NCBI RefSeq assembly: GCF_000282335.1
Contig: NZ_AKJM01000106.1
Span: 1-64,000 of the forward strand
Direction of reading: 5' to 3'
DNA: 64,000 nucleotides
Origin: Pseudomonas sp. GM48
GTDB lineage: Bacteria; Pseudomonadota; Gammaproteobacteria; Pseudomonadales; Pseudomonadaceae
Below are positions 15,883-25,058 of the stretch, piece by piece. The notes under the pieces are model-generated. The model was not told where the DNA came from and ran no database searches. It saw nothing but the letters and a program-made list of their open reading frames with translations. Within the stretch, counting starts at the first letter, position 1. Each line of letters starts with the position of its first letter. The translations under genes were made by a program, and so were the position numbers.

Positions 15883-15908
15883 GATCGTTCCCATACATGG
15901 GAACGATC
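15883..15908. terminator. Intrinsic terminator after the PepSY reductase
   Basis: GATCGTTCCCATACATGGGAACGATC is an 11-bp perfect stem with a short loop, preceded by AAAA and followed by ATATT. It lies between the convergent reductase and lipoprotein genes and can serve both. Confidence 0.75.
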
Positions 15909-15935
15909 ATATTAATATCTGGACAAGCGGCAGAC

Positions 15936-16354
15936 TCAAGATGACTTTATTTCATCTTCGCCTGCCGATTGATTTTGTTTATTCAACCATGCATCGAGCT
16001 CTTCAAGTTGTTCGCGGCCTGGGCATTGGACGTTAGAGCAATTGTTATTCAGGCTGCACATGTAGTTGCAGTCTATGCCCCTGGGGAAGCCACCCTCATC
16101 AACGATACATTGATCGCTGGTACCACTTCGGTATCTACCATCTCGATCATTATCTCTACCAAAAAAAACACAAAGTACTGGTCGCCAGGACTACTTATGT
16201 CGCAATAATAACCACCGACCAGCCCCCAATTGCCATTACACAAACCAGCATTGGTTTCATTTGCCTCTGCGCAGGCAGTAAGAAAAAGTGTGCAGAAGAT
16301 CACATACACAACTGTCTTCCATGATGTTTTTGATTGCCCATTAATGACTTTCAT
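15936..16354 (-). pseudogene. Small lipoprotein gene, frameshifted at an A8 run
   Basis: The minus-strand ATG at 16354 (preceded by GAGGAA) starts a lipoprotein signal peptide with lipobox LTAC (Cys about residue 28). The frame stops after 93 residues at 16073. At the run of eight A on the plus strand (16161-16168), adding one base opens a second frame that runs to TGA at 15936-15938 and gives a coherent hydrophilic, Cys-rich tail (DQCIVDEGGFPRGIDCNYMC, then CSLNNNCSNVQCPGREQLEE). The ancestral protein would have about 139 residues. The break may be a real mutation, phase variation, or a sequencing error in the homopolymer. Family unknown; the region is AT-richer than its neighbours. Confidence 0.65.
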
Positions 16355-16508
16355 CAGTGTTCCTCGCTTGAATTCAAGCTTGAAACATAAATAAAAAACC
16401 CAGCGAAAAACACCTATCAGATATGATAGGCATATATATTAACGGGCCATCAATCGCACAACTCTTAACCTGGCAAGTTCTGTAATCAGTTGAGCAATTG
16501 ACCACTTC

Positions 16509-18050
16509 TTACATCGACTGCAACTTCTGTTCAAACACACTGACCCCGTCCAGATCACGCAACACCACACTCAACTCCCCGCTCTGCCCATCGATATTCA
16601 CCTCGCCAAAAAACTGAAACCCGGCAAACGGCGAGACGTTCTGCGCGGGTGGCGCCTTTTCGAACACCACTTCGGGGCCGAAGGTCTTGTCCAGCGGGTT
16701 AGGCCCGAAGCTGCCTGCATTCAAAGGTCCGGCGACGAACTCCCAGAACGGTTCGAAATCCTGAAACGCCGCCCGATCCGGGTGGTAATGATGGGCCGCG
16801 CAGTAATGCACATCCGCAGTCAGGAAGAGGAAATTGCGCACCTGCTGCGCTCGCAGAAAACCGAGCAATTCGGCGATTTCCAATTCGCGACCCTGGGCCG
16901 GCCCCGGGTCACCGTTGGCCACGGCTTCCCAGCGCGCGACACCGGGGCTGACCTCGCCGTCAGGCACGCCGAGGCCAATGGGCATGTCGGCGGCGATCAC
17001 TTTCCATTGCGCGTTCGAGGCCTGCATTTCGCGCTTGAGCCAGTCCAGTTGCGCACGCCCGAGGAAGGGTTTTTCAGCGCCAAGATTGTCATCGTTGGCG
17101 CCACGATAGCTGCGCATGTCGAGCACGAACACATCGAGCAGCGGTCCGTAACCCAGCTTGCGATAGATCCACCCGCCGCCATCGGCGCTCTGCAAGCGCA
17201 TCGGTGCATACTCGAGCCAGGCCTGGCGTGCGCGGTCCACCAGGCTGTGGATATCTTTGTCCTGGTAACGCGCATCCAGCTGTTTGCCCGGCGACCAGTT
17301 GTTCACCACTTCGTGGTCGTCCCATTGCCAGATCTGCGGGACCTCGGCGTTGAAGCGACGGATGTTTTCGTCCATCAGGTTGTAGCGGTAATTACCGCGA
17401 TACTCATCGAGGGTTTCGGCGACTTTGCTCTTGGCCTCGGTGGTGATGTTGCGCCACATCCGGCCGCCTTCCGTGGTGAGCTGCGCCGGGATCGGGCCGT
17501 CGGCGTAAATGGTGTCGCCGCTGTGGATAAAAAAGTCCGGCAAACGCAGGCGCATTGCTTCGTAGATGCGCATGCCACCAATGTCCGGGTTGATGCCGAA
17601 GCCCTGGCCGGCGGTGTCGCCGCTCCAGACAAAACGGATGTCGCGCCGGGTTTGCGGCACGCTGCGCAAGTGACCGAACCAGGGTTCGCTGGCAACGCCG
17701 CTCTGGGCGTCTTCGAACTGCACGCGATAGAAAATCGCCTGGTCGGCGGGCAACCCGGTGAGTTCGACCCGTGCAGTGAAATCGGTGCGCACATCGGCCA
17801 GGGGCGAGACGAATCGTCGAGGGTTCGGAAACAGGCTGCGGGTGTCCCACTCCACCACCATCCGTGCGGGGCGGTCGCAGCGGCTCCAGATGATCGCCCG
17901 GTCGCCCAGCAGGTCGCCGGACTGCACGCCGTCGGTGAGTTGCGGCCGATCCTTGACCGAAGCGATCACCGCCGGCGCCAGCCCCGGCAACAACAACCCG
18001 GCGCCGACCGCCTGCATGACACGACGGCGGCTGATGTCGAATTCGCTCAT
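16509..18050 (-). CDS. phoD: Alkaline phosphatase D-like protein, Tat-exported
   Basis: Periplasmic or secreted metallophosphoesterase, PhoD family, 513 residues. The N-terminus MSEFDISRRRVMQAVGAGLL is a twin-arginine signal (SRRRVM) ending near residue 30. The PhoD N-terminal beta domain follows (LTDGVQSGDLLGDRAIIWSR), then the metal-binding core: VWSGDTAGQG, FIHSGDTIYADG, WQWDDHEVVNNW and LTADVHYCAAHHY supply the Asp, Asn and His ligands. PhoD enzymes hydrolyse phosphodiesters and monoesters with Fe/Ca and are often Pho-regulated, although I see no clear Pho box. It appears monocistronic, with a REP pair on its upstream side. Confidence 0.92.
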   Translation of the reverse strand: MSEFDISRRRVMQAVGAGLLLPGLAPAVIASVKDRPQLTDGVQSGDLLGDRAIIWSRCDRPARMVVEWDTRSLFPNPRRFVSPLADVRTDFTARVELTGLPADQAIFYRVQFEDAQSGVASEPWFGHLRSVPQTRRDIRFVWSGDTAGQGFGINPDIGGMRIYEAMRLRLPDFFIHSGDTIYADGPIPAQLTTEGGRMWRNITTEAKSKVAETLDEYRGNYRYNLMDENIRRFNAEVPQIWQWDDHEVVNNWSPGKQLDARYQDKDIHSLVDRARQAWLEYAPMRLQSADGGGWIYRKLGYGPLLDVFVLDMRSYRGANDDNLGAEKPFLGRAQLDWLKREMQASNAQWKVIAADMPIGLGVPDGEVSPGVARWEAVANGDPGPAQGRELEIAELLGFLRAQQVRNFLFLTADVHYCAAHHYHPDRAAFQDFEPFWEFVAGPLNAGSFGPNPLDKTFGPEVVFEKAPPAQNVSPFAGFQFFGEVNIDGQSGELSVVLRDLDGVSVFEQKLQSM

Positions 18051-18116
18051 GGTGTTCTCCCTGAAAAAGGAAAAACTAAAGCATGGACCTATGACCCTGG
18101 CATGACACAGATCCCT

Positions 18117-18205
18117 TGTGGGAGCGGGCTTGCTCGCGAAGGCGTCGTGTCAGCCGAAATACTCATTGCTGACACGACGCCTTCGCGAGCAAGCCCGCTC
18201 CCACA
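18117..18205. repeat. REP pair, GAGCGGGCTTGCTCGCGAA family
   Basis: Inverted arms TGTGGGAGCGGGCTTGCTCG and its complement, extended inward by GCGAAGGCGTCGTGTCAG, which also pairs, so nearly the whole 89 bases can fold as one hairpin. It lies between the phosphatase and fructose PTS genes. Confidence 0.88.
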
Positions 18206-18215
18206 GGGGCAGGTG

Positions 18216-19955
18216 TCAGGCGGTGACGGGTTCTACCGCCAACTCCAACGTCTCCGGCCGCTTGACCAACGCATACGCCACCGCCGTCAACAGACTTCCC
18301 GCGACAATCGCCAGCAGATACAACAGCGCATGGTTGATCGCATTCGGGATCGCCAGCACGAACAACCCACCGTGGGGCGCCATCAATTTGCAGCCGAAAT
18401 ACATCGACAACGCACCAGTCAGCGCGCCGCCAGCGATGCTCGCCGGAATCACCCGCAACGGATCTTTCGCCGCAAACGGAATCGCCCCTTCGGAAATGAA
18501 ACACAACCCCAGCACCAGCGCTGCTTTACCGGCTTCGCGTTCGGTCTGGGCGAACTTGCGTCGGGCAATGAACGTGGCAATGCCCAAGCCAATCGGCGGC
18601 ACCATGCCGGCAGCCATGGTCGCCGCCATCGGCGCGTAACTCTGCGACGCCAGCAACCCGACCGAGAACGCATAGGCGGCTTTGTTGATCGGTCCGCCGA
18701 GGTCGACGCACATCATGCCTCCCAGCAACACACCCAGCAGAATCGCGTTGGTGGTGCCCATGCTGTCGAGGAAATGCGTGAGACCGGCGAGCATGCCGGC
18801 GACCGGTTTGCCGACCACATAGATCATCACCAGACCGGTGAACAGACTCGCCAGCAGCGGGATGATCAGGATCGGCTTCAGCGCCTCAAGACTTTGCGGC
18901 AAACGCGCATAACGGTTGATCGCCTTGGCCGCATAACCGGCCAGAAAACCGGCAATGATCCCGCCGATGAAACCGGCGCCCAGGGTGCTCGCCAGCAGAC
19001 CACCGATCATCCCCGGCGCGAGGCCCGGACGGTCAGCGATGGAATAGGCGATATAGCCTGCCAGCAGCGGCACCATCAGCTTGAACGCGGTGTCGCCACC
19101 GATCTGCATCAACGCCGCCGCCAACGTGCCCTGCTCCTTGAATGCGGTGATGCCAAATACGAACGACAGGGCGATCATCAAGCCGCCGGCCACCACCATC
19201 GGCAACATGAATGACACACCGGTCAGCAGGTGTTTATAGGCGCCGGTTTTCTCTGATTTGGCTGGGCCCTTGGCGCTGCTCGAAGCGCTTTCCTGCTGGC
19301 CTTCGACCAAGGCTTTGTTCAAGGTCGCTTCAGCTTGCTTGAGGGCAATGCCGGTGCCACAGCGATAGATTTTCTTGCCGGCGAAACGCTCGGTGGCGAC
19401 TTCGATATCGGCCGCCAGCAGCACCACATCAGCCTCGGCGATCGCTTGCGCGCTCAATGGATTGCGCGCGCCGACCGAGCCCTGGGTTTCCACTTGCAAG
19501 TCATAGCCCAGGCACTTGGCCGCTTGCTGCAAGGCCTCGGCGGCCATGAACGTGTGGGCTACGCCCGTCGGGCATGCGGTGACGGCCACCAGTCGCGGCG
19601 TGTTTTTGGCGACCGCTACCGGTTCGACGACGGCTTCGACGGCGGCGTACACCTGAGCGTCCTGCGCACCGCGCCGCAGCACGGCGTCCACGTCTTGCAG
19701 GGCCTGGGCCGGGGTACTCTGGAACACCCGCTTACCGACAAACCGTGACATGTCCACCGGCGCGCTGGTCACCAGCAGCACCCACTCGGCCGCTTCGAGG
19801 GTGGCCGCCGACAATTGCTTTTCGGGATGCGCGGCATCGGTGACTTCGACACTGGTGCTCCAGCCCTGACGCTGGGCCGCGGCATCGAGCAGCCGGGCAC
19901 ACAGCACACTGGTGACCATGCCGTTCGGGCAGGCCGTAATGATGGCTAACTTCAT
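18216..19955 (-). CDS. fruA: Fructose PTS transporter, IIB'BC subunits
   Basis: Inner-membrane fructose permease that phosphorylates fructose to fructose-1-phosphate, 579 residues. A degenerate IIB' domain (about 1-100, TACPNGMVTS with Cys9), an active IIB domain (about 120-215, TACPTGVAHTFMAAEAL, phospho-Cys128) and a IIC membrane domain (about 235-565, starting LLTGVSFMLPMVVAGGLMIA) are in the usual FruA order. It is the last gene of the fruB-fruK-fruA operon, 11 bases after fruK. In pseudomonads this is commonly the only sugar-transporting PTS. Expression should follow FruR and fructose-1-phosphate. Confidence 0.96.
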   Translation of the reverse strand: MKLAIITACPNGMVTSVLCARLLDAAAQRQGWSTSVEVTDAAHPEKQLSAATLEAAEWVLLVTSAPVDMSRFVGKRVFQSTPAQALQDVDAVLRRGAQDAQVYAAVEAVVEPVAVAKNTPRLVAVTACPTGVAHTFMAAEALQQAAKCLGYDLQVETQGSVGARNPLSAQAIAEADVVLLAADIEVATERFAGKKIYRCGTGIALKQAEATLNKALVEGQQESASSSAKGPAKSEKTGAYKHLLTGVSFMLPMVVAGGLMIALSFVFGITAFKEQGTLAAALMQIGGDTAFKLMVPLLAGYIAYSIADRPGLAPGMIGGLLASTLGAGFIGGIIAGFLAGYAAKAINRYARLPQSLEALKPILIIPLLASLFTGLVMIYVVGKPVAGMLAGLTHFLDSMGTTNAILLGVLLGGMMCVDLGGPINKAAYAFSVGLLASQSYAPMAATMAAGMVPPIGLGIATFIARRKFAQTEREAGKAALVLGLCFISEGAIPFAAKDPLRVIPASIAGGALTGALSMYFGCKLMAPHGGLFVLAIPNAINHALLYLLAIVAGSLLTAVAYALVKRPETLELAVEPVTA

Positions 19956-19966
19956 GACAAACCCTC

Positions 19967-20908
19967 TTATTGTTCTGTCAGGGGACGCACGCGCACACCC
20001 TGTTCGAGCTGCGCCAGTTGCGCCGCATCGCCAATGCCGAATCCGATCTGGGTCACCGCCATCGCGGCAATCGCCGTGGCGGTGCGCAAGGTCTGCTCCG
20101 GCGTATCGGCGCTGAGCAAACCGTGGAGCATCCCCGCCAGCAACGAATCACCCGCGCCCACCGTGCTGGCGACGCTGACCCTGGGTGGCGTGGCATGCAG
20201 CGCCGAGCCGACGCTGAACCAGTTCACCCCCTCGGCACCGTGGGAGATCACCACATGCTCGATACCCTGAGCGTGCAAACGCTCCGCCGCCTCGGCTTGG
20301 GCGCTGACCGACACGACCTCGCAATCCAGCACCTCGGCCAGCTCTTCAGTGTTGGGTTTGATCAGCCATGGTCCCGCTTTGAGCGCTGCACGCAACGCAT
20401 CGCCGCTGGTGTCGAGGGCGACGTTCAGACCCAGTTGCTTCAAGCGCAAAATCAACGCCTGCAACCACTGCGCGCTGACGCCCAATGGCAAGCTTCCGGC
20501 GACCACCACCGCATCGTGCCCCGGGGCAATCTGCTCCAGTCGATCCAGCAAGGCCTGCTGCGCCGCTTCGCTGACCTGCGGCCCCGGCCCGTTGATGTCG
20601 GTAATGCGGCCGTCGCTTTCCGCCAGTTTGATGTTGCTGCGGGTTTCCCCGGGAACGCGGATGAAAGCGTCGACAAAACCGCGTTTGGCGAACAGCGTTT
20701 CGAACGCTTGCAGGTTGTCTTCGCCAAGAAATCCACTGACGGTCAACTGATGCCCGAGGTCCGCCAGCACTTGCGCCACGTTCACGCCTTTGCCGGCGGC
20801 GTGGGTGTGCATCACGTCGCTGCGGTTGACCTGGCCAGCTTCCAGGCGCGGCAACTGGACGGTCAGGTCCAGCGCGGGGTTGAGGGTCAGAGTGAGAATC
20901 CGGGCCAT
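19967..20908 (-). CDS. fruK: 1-phosphofructokinase
   Basis: Cytoplasmic PfkB-family kinase that converts fructose-1-phosphate and ATP to fructose-1,6-bisphosphate, 313 residues, the family's length. The N-terminal TLTLNPALDLTV, the motif GKGVNVAQVLADLG and the C-terminal catalytic motif STVGAGDSLLAGMLHGL (general-base Asp) are present. Its ATG overlaps the fruB stop by one base (TAATG), so the two are translationally coupled. By consuming fructose-1-phosphate it also lowers the inducer of FruR. Confidence 0.96.
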   Translation of the reverse strand: MARILTLTLNPALDLTVQLPRLEAGQVNRSDVMHTHAAGKGVNVAQVLADLGHQLTVSGFLGEDNLQAFETLFAKRGFVDAFIRVPGETRSNIKLAESDGRITDINGPGPQVSEAAQQALLDRLEQIAPGHDAVVVAGSLPLGVSAQWLQALILRLKQLGLNVALDTSGDALRAALKAGPWLIKPNTEELAEVLDCEVVSVSAQAEAAERLHAQGIEHVVISHGAEGVNWFSVGSALHATPPRVSVASTVGAGDSLLAGMLHGLLSADTPEQTLRTATAIAAMAVTQIGFGIGDAAQLAQLEQGVRVRPLTEQ

Positions 20909-23769
20909 TACAGGGCCTCCACTAGTGCGCGCACTTCATTGGCGCTGCCCACGGCCAGGGCCTGTCGGGCAAGGGTTTGAGTCTGAGTGAAGCCCAGTTC
21001 GCGAATCCGCGCCTTGACCTCGGCAATGCTGCGAGCCCCGACGCTGAGTTCATCCACCCCGAGGCCGACCAGCACCGGCACCGCCAGCGGGTCGGCCGCC
21101 AGTTCACCGCACACACCGACCCATTTGCCATGAGCATGGGCCGCGCGCACGGTGATGTCGATCAGTTGCAGCACCGCCGGATGCAAGCCATCGGCCTGGG
21201 CCGACAGCGTCGGATGGCCACGGTCGATGGCCAGGGTGTATTGCGTCAGGTCATTGGTACCGACGCTGAAAAAGTCGACCTCCCTGGCGAGCACCGGCGC
21301 CAGCAATGCCGCCGACGGCACTTCGATCATGATCCCCAATTGCAGGTCGGCAACCGGGATTTCCAGGCGCAGACGTTCGGTCATGTCACGGGCCTGACGC
21401 CATTCATCAACGCTGCCGACCATCGGGAACATGATCCGCAGCGGACGGTTGTCGGCGGCCCGCAGCAAGGCGCGCAGTTGCGCTTCCATGATCTGCGGGC
21501 GCTGCAAGGTCAGGCGAATGCCGCGCACGCCGAGGAACGGGTTTTCTTCCTGCGCAATCGGCCAGTACGGCAATGGTTTGTCGCCACCGACATCGAGGGT
21601 GCGCACCACCAGCGGCCGCCCGGCCAGACCGTCGAGGACACGGCGGTACTCGGCTTCCTGGGTCGCCTCGTCGGGCGCTTGCGGGTGGGCCATGAAAATC
21701 AGTTCGGTGCGCAACAGGCCGATGCCTTCGGCGCCCTGCTCCACCGCGCCAGCCACACCGGCGCTTTCACCAATGTTGGCGAACACTTCGACGGCGTGGC
21801 CATCGCTGGTCAATGCCGGTTGATGACGCCGCTCAGCTGCTGCCTTCAAGCGTTGCTCGCGGGTATCGCGTTCGGCCGTGGCGCGCTGCAAGGTCGCCGC
21901 GTCAGCGTCCACATGCAGACGACCACGCTGACCATCGAGCAGCAAAGGCGTACCCGGTGCCAGCAACAACACGCCGGGGCCGGCGCCGACTAAGGCCGGA
22001 ATACCCAGCGCCCGGGCAACAATCGCACTGTGCGCCGTAGCGCCACCCCGGGCGGTGAGAATCCCCGCCACACGTGCCGGATCGAGACGCGCGACGTCGG
22101 ACGGACCGACCTCGTCCATCACCAGAATGTACGGTTGATCCGGTTCGCTCGGGGTTTCGATGCCACAGAGCTGCATCAGCACCCGACGCCCGATGTCGCG
22201 CAAATCGGCAGCACGCTCGGCGAGCAAGGCATCCTGCAACGCTTCCTGCTGCCGGGCCGCCGCTTCAATCACAACCATCCACGCCGCCTCGGCGCTTTCG
22301 CCCTGCTTGAGGCGCGTGTTGACCTCATCGGTCAGTTCCGGGTCGTCGAGCATCTCTTGGTGGGTGATGAAGATTTCGCGAATGGCTTTGCTTTTGCTGC
22401 GCTCGATCAAGCCCTGGATGTCGCGACGCACCTGCGCCAGGGCGAGCTGGAGACGTTCACGCTCGATGGCGGCGGACTCGCCGCGCAACGGGTAATCGAT
22501 GGCTTGCAGCACTTGAATATGCGCCGGCCCGATCGCGATCCCCGGCGCGGCGGCAATCGCCTGAACCATGCTGCCCGATTTCGGGGCGAGGACCACTTCA
22601 GCCACATCGGCAACGATTTCGCGTGCCTGGCTGACCGGCGGCAGCGGCTCGACTTCTTCACCGAGGCCTTCTTCGATGGCGGCCAGCAAGGCCGGCAACG
22701 CATCACGCGCAATGCCTGGCTCGGCGATGATTTCCAGTACCTGTCCCCGACGGGCGCCAAGGCTGAGCAACTTGCTCAAGCTCTTTACCGACACCGCGCT
22801 GTCGTGACCATCGACAATGCGCACGCGGATTTCACCTTCGAAACTCTTTGCCAGTTGCGCGAGGATTTTCGCCGGGCGCGCATGCAAGCCGTGGGCGTTG
22901 GCCAACGCAATTCGCGCGCTGGGCCAGTCGGCGGGCACTTCACCACCGAGCACCTCGAGGACTTTGCGGCTGCTGGTGGCGTGCCCCAATTCATGGCCAC
23001 GCCCTTCGATCAACAGCGCGCACAGGCGTTCGAGCAGGGCTTGATGGGCCTCACCGAGGCTGGCCAGGCAGAACAGTCCATTAAGGGGTTGGCCGAGGTA
23101 ACGCAGCGGTTTGTCCGGGGTGACAAACGCCAGGCCCGGACGTTTCACCGTCTGCTCGCTGTGTAGCCACCACAGGCCATCGCCCAGAGGCAGTGCTTCA
23201 ACCTGCTGCAGCACGGCGGAGAAACCGTTGCTCACGCAGTCGGCCTGACGCAACAAACGCGCACCGCGCCAGACCAGCTCCTCGAAATCTTCGGCCGCCA
23301 CACCGAGGCCGATCATCTGCGCATCCAGCGCCAGTTCCTGCGGCGCGCCTTGCAGCAACTTCAGCAAGGCTTCGGCGGACCCGGCGCGGCGCAGGGCCTG
23401 GCCCAGGTCCGTCTCGCCGAGGGCGCGGGTCAGCAATTGCAACAGACGCAGATGTTCATCGGATTTGGCGGCGATACCGATCGCCAGGTAAACGATATGA
23501 CCGTCGCCCCAGTCCACGCCGTCGGGGAACTGCATCAGGCGCACACCGGTGGTGAACACCTGGTCGCGGGTTTCAGGCGTACCGTGGGGGATGGCAATAC
23601 CTTGACCGAGAAAGGTCGAGCCCTGGGCTTCCCGTGCCTGCAAACCGGCGAGATAGCCCTCGGCAACCAGGCCGTCGACGACTAGATGGCGGGCCAGCAA
23701 TTGCAGCGCTGCGGACTTATCCACAGCCGACTGGCCCATGGAAATCTGCTCTACAGTGAGCTCGAGCAT
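20908..23769 (-). CDS. fruB: PTS fructose multiphosphoryl transfer protein, EIIA-HPr-EI
   Basis: Cytoplasmic fusion of 953 residues that passes phosphate from PEP to FruA. The EIIA domain is at about 1-145 with active His62 in GIAIPHGTPETRD. A linker follows, then HPr at about 285-370 with the active His in NAHGLHARPAKIL (about 294). Enzyme I is at about 400-950 with the phospho-His in GGATAHSAIVARALG (about 578), the PEP site DVGGDKPLPYW and the catalytic GVCGELAADP. This is the pseudomonad FruB architecture, including an EI not present in E. coli FruB. First gene of the operon; the FruR operator is about 135 bases upstream. Confidence 0.96.
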   Translation of the reverse strand: MLELTVEQISMGQSAVDKSAALQLLARHLVVDGLVAEGYLAGLQAREAQGSTFLGQGIAIPHGTPETRDQVFTTGVRLMQFPDGVDWGDGHIVYLAIGIAAKSDEHLRLLQLLTRALGETDLGQALRRAGSAEALLKLLQGAPQELALDAQMIGLGVAAEDFEELVWRGARLLRQADCVSNGFSAVLQQVEALPLGDGLWWLHSEQTVKRPGLAFVTPDKPLRYLGQPLNGLFCLASLGEAHQALLERLCALLIEGRGHELGHATSSRKVLEVLGGEVPADWPSARIALANAHGLHARPAKILAQLAKSFEGEIRVRIVDGHDSAVSVKSLSKLLSLGARRGQVLEIIAEPGIARDALPALLAAIEEGLGEEVEPLPPVSQAREIVADVAEVVLAPKSGSMVQAIAAAPGIAIGPAHIQVLQAIDYPLRGESAAIERERLQLALAQVRRDIQGLIERSKSKAIREIFITHQEMLDDPELTDEVNTRLKQGESAEAAWMVVIEAAARQQEALQDALLAERAADLRDIGRRVLMQLCGIETPSEPDQPYILVMDEVGPSDVARLDPARVAGILTARGGATAHSAIVARALGIPALVGAGPGVLLLAPGTPLLLDGQRGRLHVDADAATLQRATAERDTREQRLKAAAERRHQPALTSDGHAVEVFANIGESAGVAGAVEQGAEGIGLLRTELIFMAHPQAPDEATQEAEYRRVLDGLAGRPLVVRTLDVGGDKPLPYWPIAQEENPFLGVRGIRLTLQRPQIMEAQLRALLRAADNRPLRIMFPMVGSVDEWRQARDMTERLRLEIPVADLQLGIMIEVPSAALLAPVLAREVDFFSVGTNDLTQYTLAIDRGHPTLSAQADGLHPAVLQLIDITVRAAHAHGKWVGVCGELAADPLAVPVLVGLGVDELSVGARSIAEVKARIRELGFTQTQTLARQALAVGSANEVRALVEAL

Positions 23770-23902
23770 GCTTTCTCCTTTTTGGCGCCTTGGGGCACCA
23801 GGTATTGTTTTGAATGAATCAGCTCAGGCGCCTGGCCATCGCTTTTGGCGGTTTCACGGCAGTACCGGCCAAAGGCGCCTTTAACGTAGAAAATACGCTT
23901 GC

Positions 23903-23914
23903 TGAAACGTTTAA
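23903..23914. promoter_or_regulatory. FruR/Cra operator
   Basis: TGAAACGTTTAA closely matches the palindromic FruR (Cra) operator described in Pseudomonas putida (TTAAACGTTTCA on the other strand). It lies in the 290-base gap between divergent fruB and fruR, placed to control fruBKA. Fructose-1-phosphate releases the repressor in that system. The remainder of the gap shows no gene. Confidence 0.85.
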
Positions 23915-24059
23915 TCTAGAATGAATGGCACGTTACTCGATAATGTCCCATCCTTGAAGCCCAACTTGTCGGATGCGTTACGACAATGGTCGCCTGCCTG
24001 AATCGGTTAGGATTGACGAAAATGTCGAGGCAACCTCGAAAAAACAAGGAAACAGCGGG

Positions 24060-25055
24060 TTGAAACTCAGTGATATCGCCCAGTTGGCCGGTGTGTCCGT
24101 CACCACCGCCAGCTATGTCATCAATGGCAAGGCCGAACAGCAGCGCATCAGCAGCGCCACCGTCGAACGCGTGCGTGCGGTCGTCGAACAACATGGCTTC
24201 ACGCCTAACCCACAAGCCGCCGGTTTGCGCAGCCGACACACGCGCACGTTGGGGTTCATACTGCCGGATCTGGAAAACCCCAGTTACGCACGCATCGCCA
24301 AGTTGCTGGAGCAAGGCGCACGGGCCCGGGGTTATCAGTTGCTGATCGCCAGTTCCGACGATGCACCGGACAGCGAACGGCAATTGCTGCAACTGTTCCG
24401 CGCCCGGCGCTGCGACGCGCTGATCGTTGCCAGTTGCCTGCCGGCTGGCGACGACAGCTATCGCCAATTGCAGGCCAAGGGCATTCCGATCATCGCCATC
24501 GACCGGGTCATGGAACCCGAGCACTTCTGCTCGGTGATCAGCGACGACCGCGAGGCCAGCCTGCAACTGACCCGCAGCCTGCTGGAGCCGCTGCCCAGGC
24601 AGATCGCGCTGATCGGCGCCCGCCCGGAGCTGAGCATCAGCCGGGAACGTACCGCAGGCTTCAAAGAGGCCCTCGCCGAATTCAACGGTGAGGTGCTGAT
24701 CGAAGAAGGTGAGTCCTTCAGCCGCGAGTGCGGCAAACAATTGATGGAAGAGTTGCTGCTGCGCCTGGGCCATTTGCCCGATGCCCTGGTGACCACATCC
24801 TATGTGCTGCTTCAGGGCGTGTTCGATGCGCTGCACGACTTCCCGCTGAAAAACCGCCCGTTGCGCCTCGGCACGTTCGGCGATACCCAGTTGCTGGACT
24901 TCCTGCCGCTGCCGGTCAATGCCATGGCCCAGCAACACCAGTTGATCGCCGACAAGGCCCTCGCACTGGCCCTGGCGGCCATCGAGCAGTCGGATTACCA
25001 GCCCGGCGTGCAAGCCATCGCACGGACGTTCAAGCAGCGTATTCTTCAGGACTGA
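24060..25055 (+). CDS. fruR: Fructose operon regulator FruR/Cra, LacI family
   Basis: LacI-type repressor of the fructose PTS operon, 331 residues. The helix-turn-helix is at the very N-terminus (LSDIAQLAGVSVTTASYVIN), followed by the hinge with PQAAGLRSRHTRTLGFILPD and a periplasmic-binding-protein-like effector domain. TTG at 24060 is chosen because LacI proteins begin just before the HTH and AAGGA sits about nine bases upstream; an ATG in frame would need a non-conserved 29-residue extension from 23973. It is divergent from fruB, with the operator between. It is probably translated close to the TatD gene, three bases on. Confidence 0.92.
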   Translation: MKLSDIAQLAGVSVTTASYVINGKAEQQRISSATVERVRAVVEQHGFTPNPQAAGLRSRHTRTLGFILPDLENPSYARIAKLLEQGARARGYQLLIASSDDAPDSERQLLQLFRARRCDALIVASCLPAGDDSYRQLQAKGIPIIAIDRVMEPEHFCSVISDDREASLQLTRSLLEPLPRQIALIGARPELSISRERTAGFKEALAEFNGEVLIEEGESFSRECGKQLMEELLLRLGHLPDALVTTSYVLLQGVFDALHDFPLKNRPLRLGTFGDTQLLDFLPLPVNAMAQQHQLIADKALALALAAIEQSDYQPGVQAIARTFKQRILQD

Positions 25056-25058
25056 GCC

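Noticed and set aside
16782..19214. 810-residue plus-strand frame across phoD and fruA
   Set aside because: Opposite two well-supported genes and running through the REP pair; the translation is Arg/His/Gln-rich without any domain.
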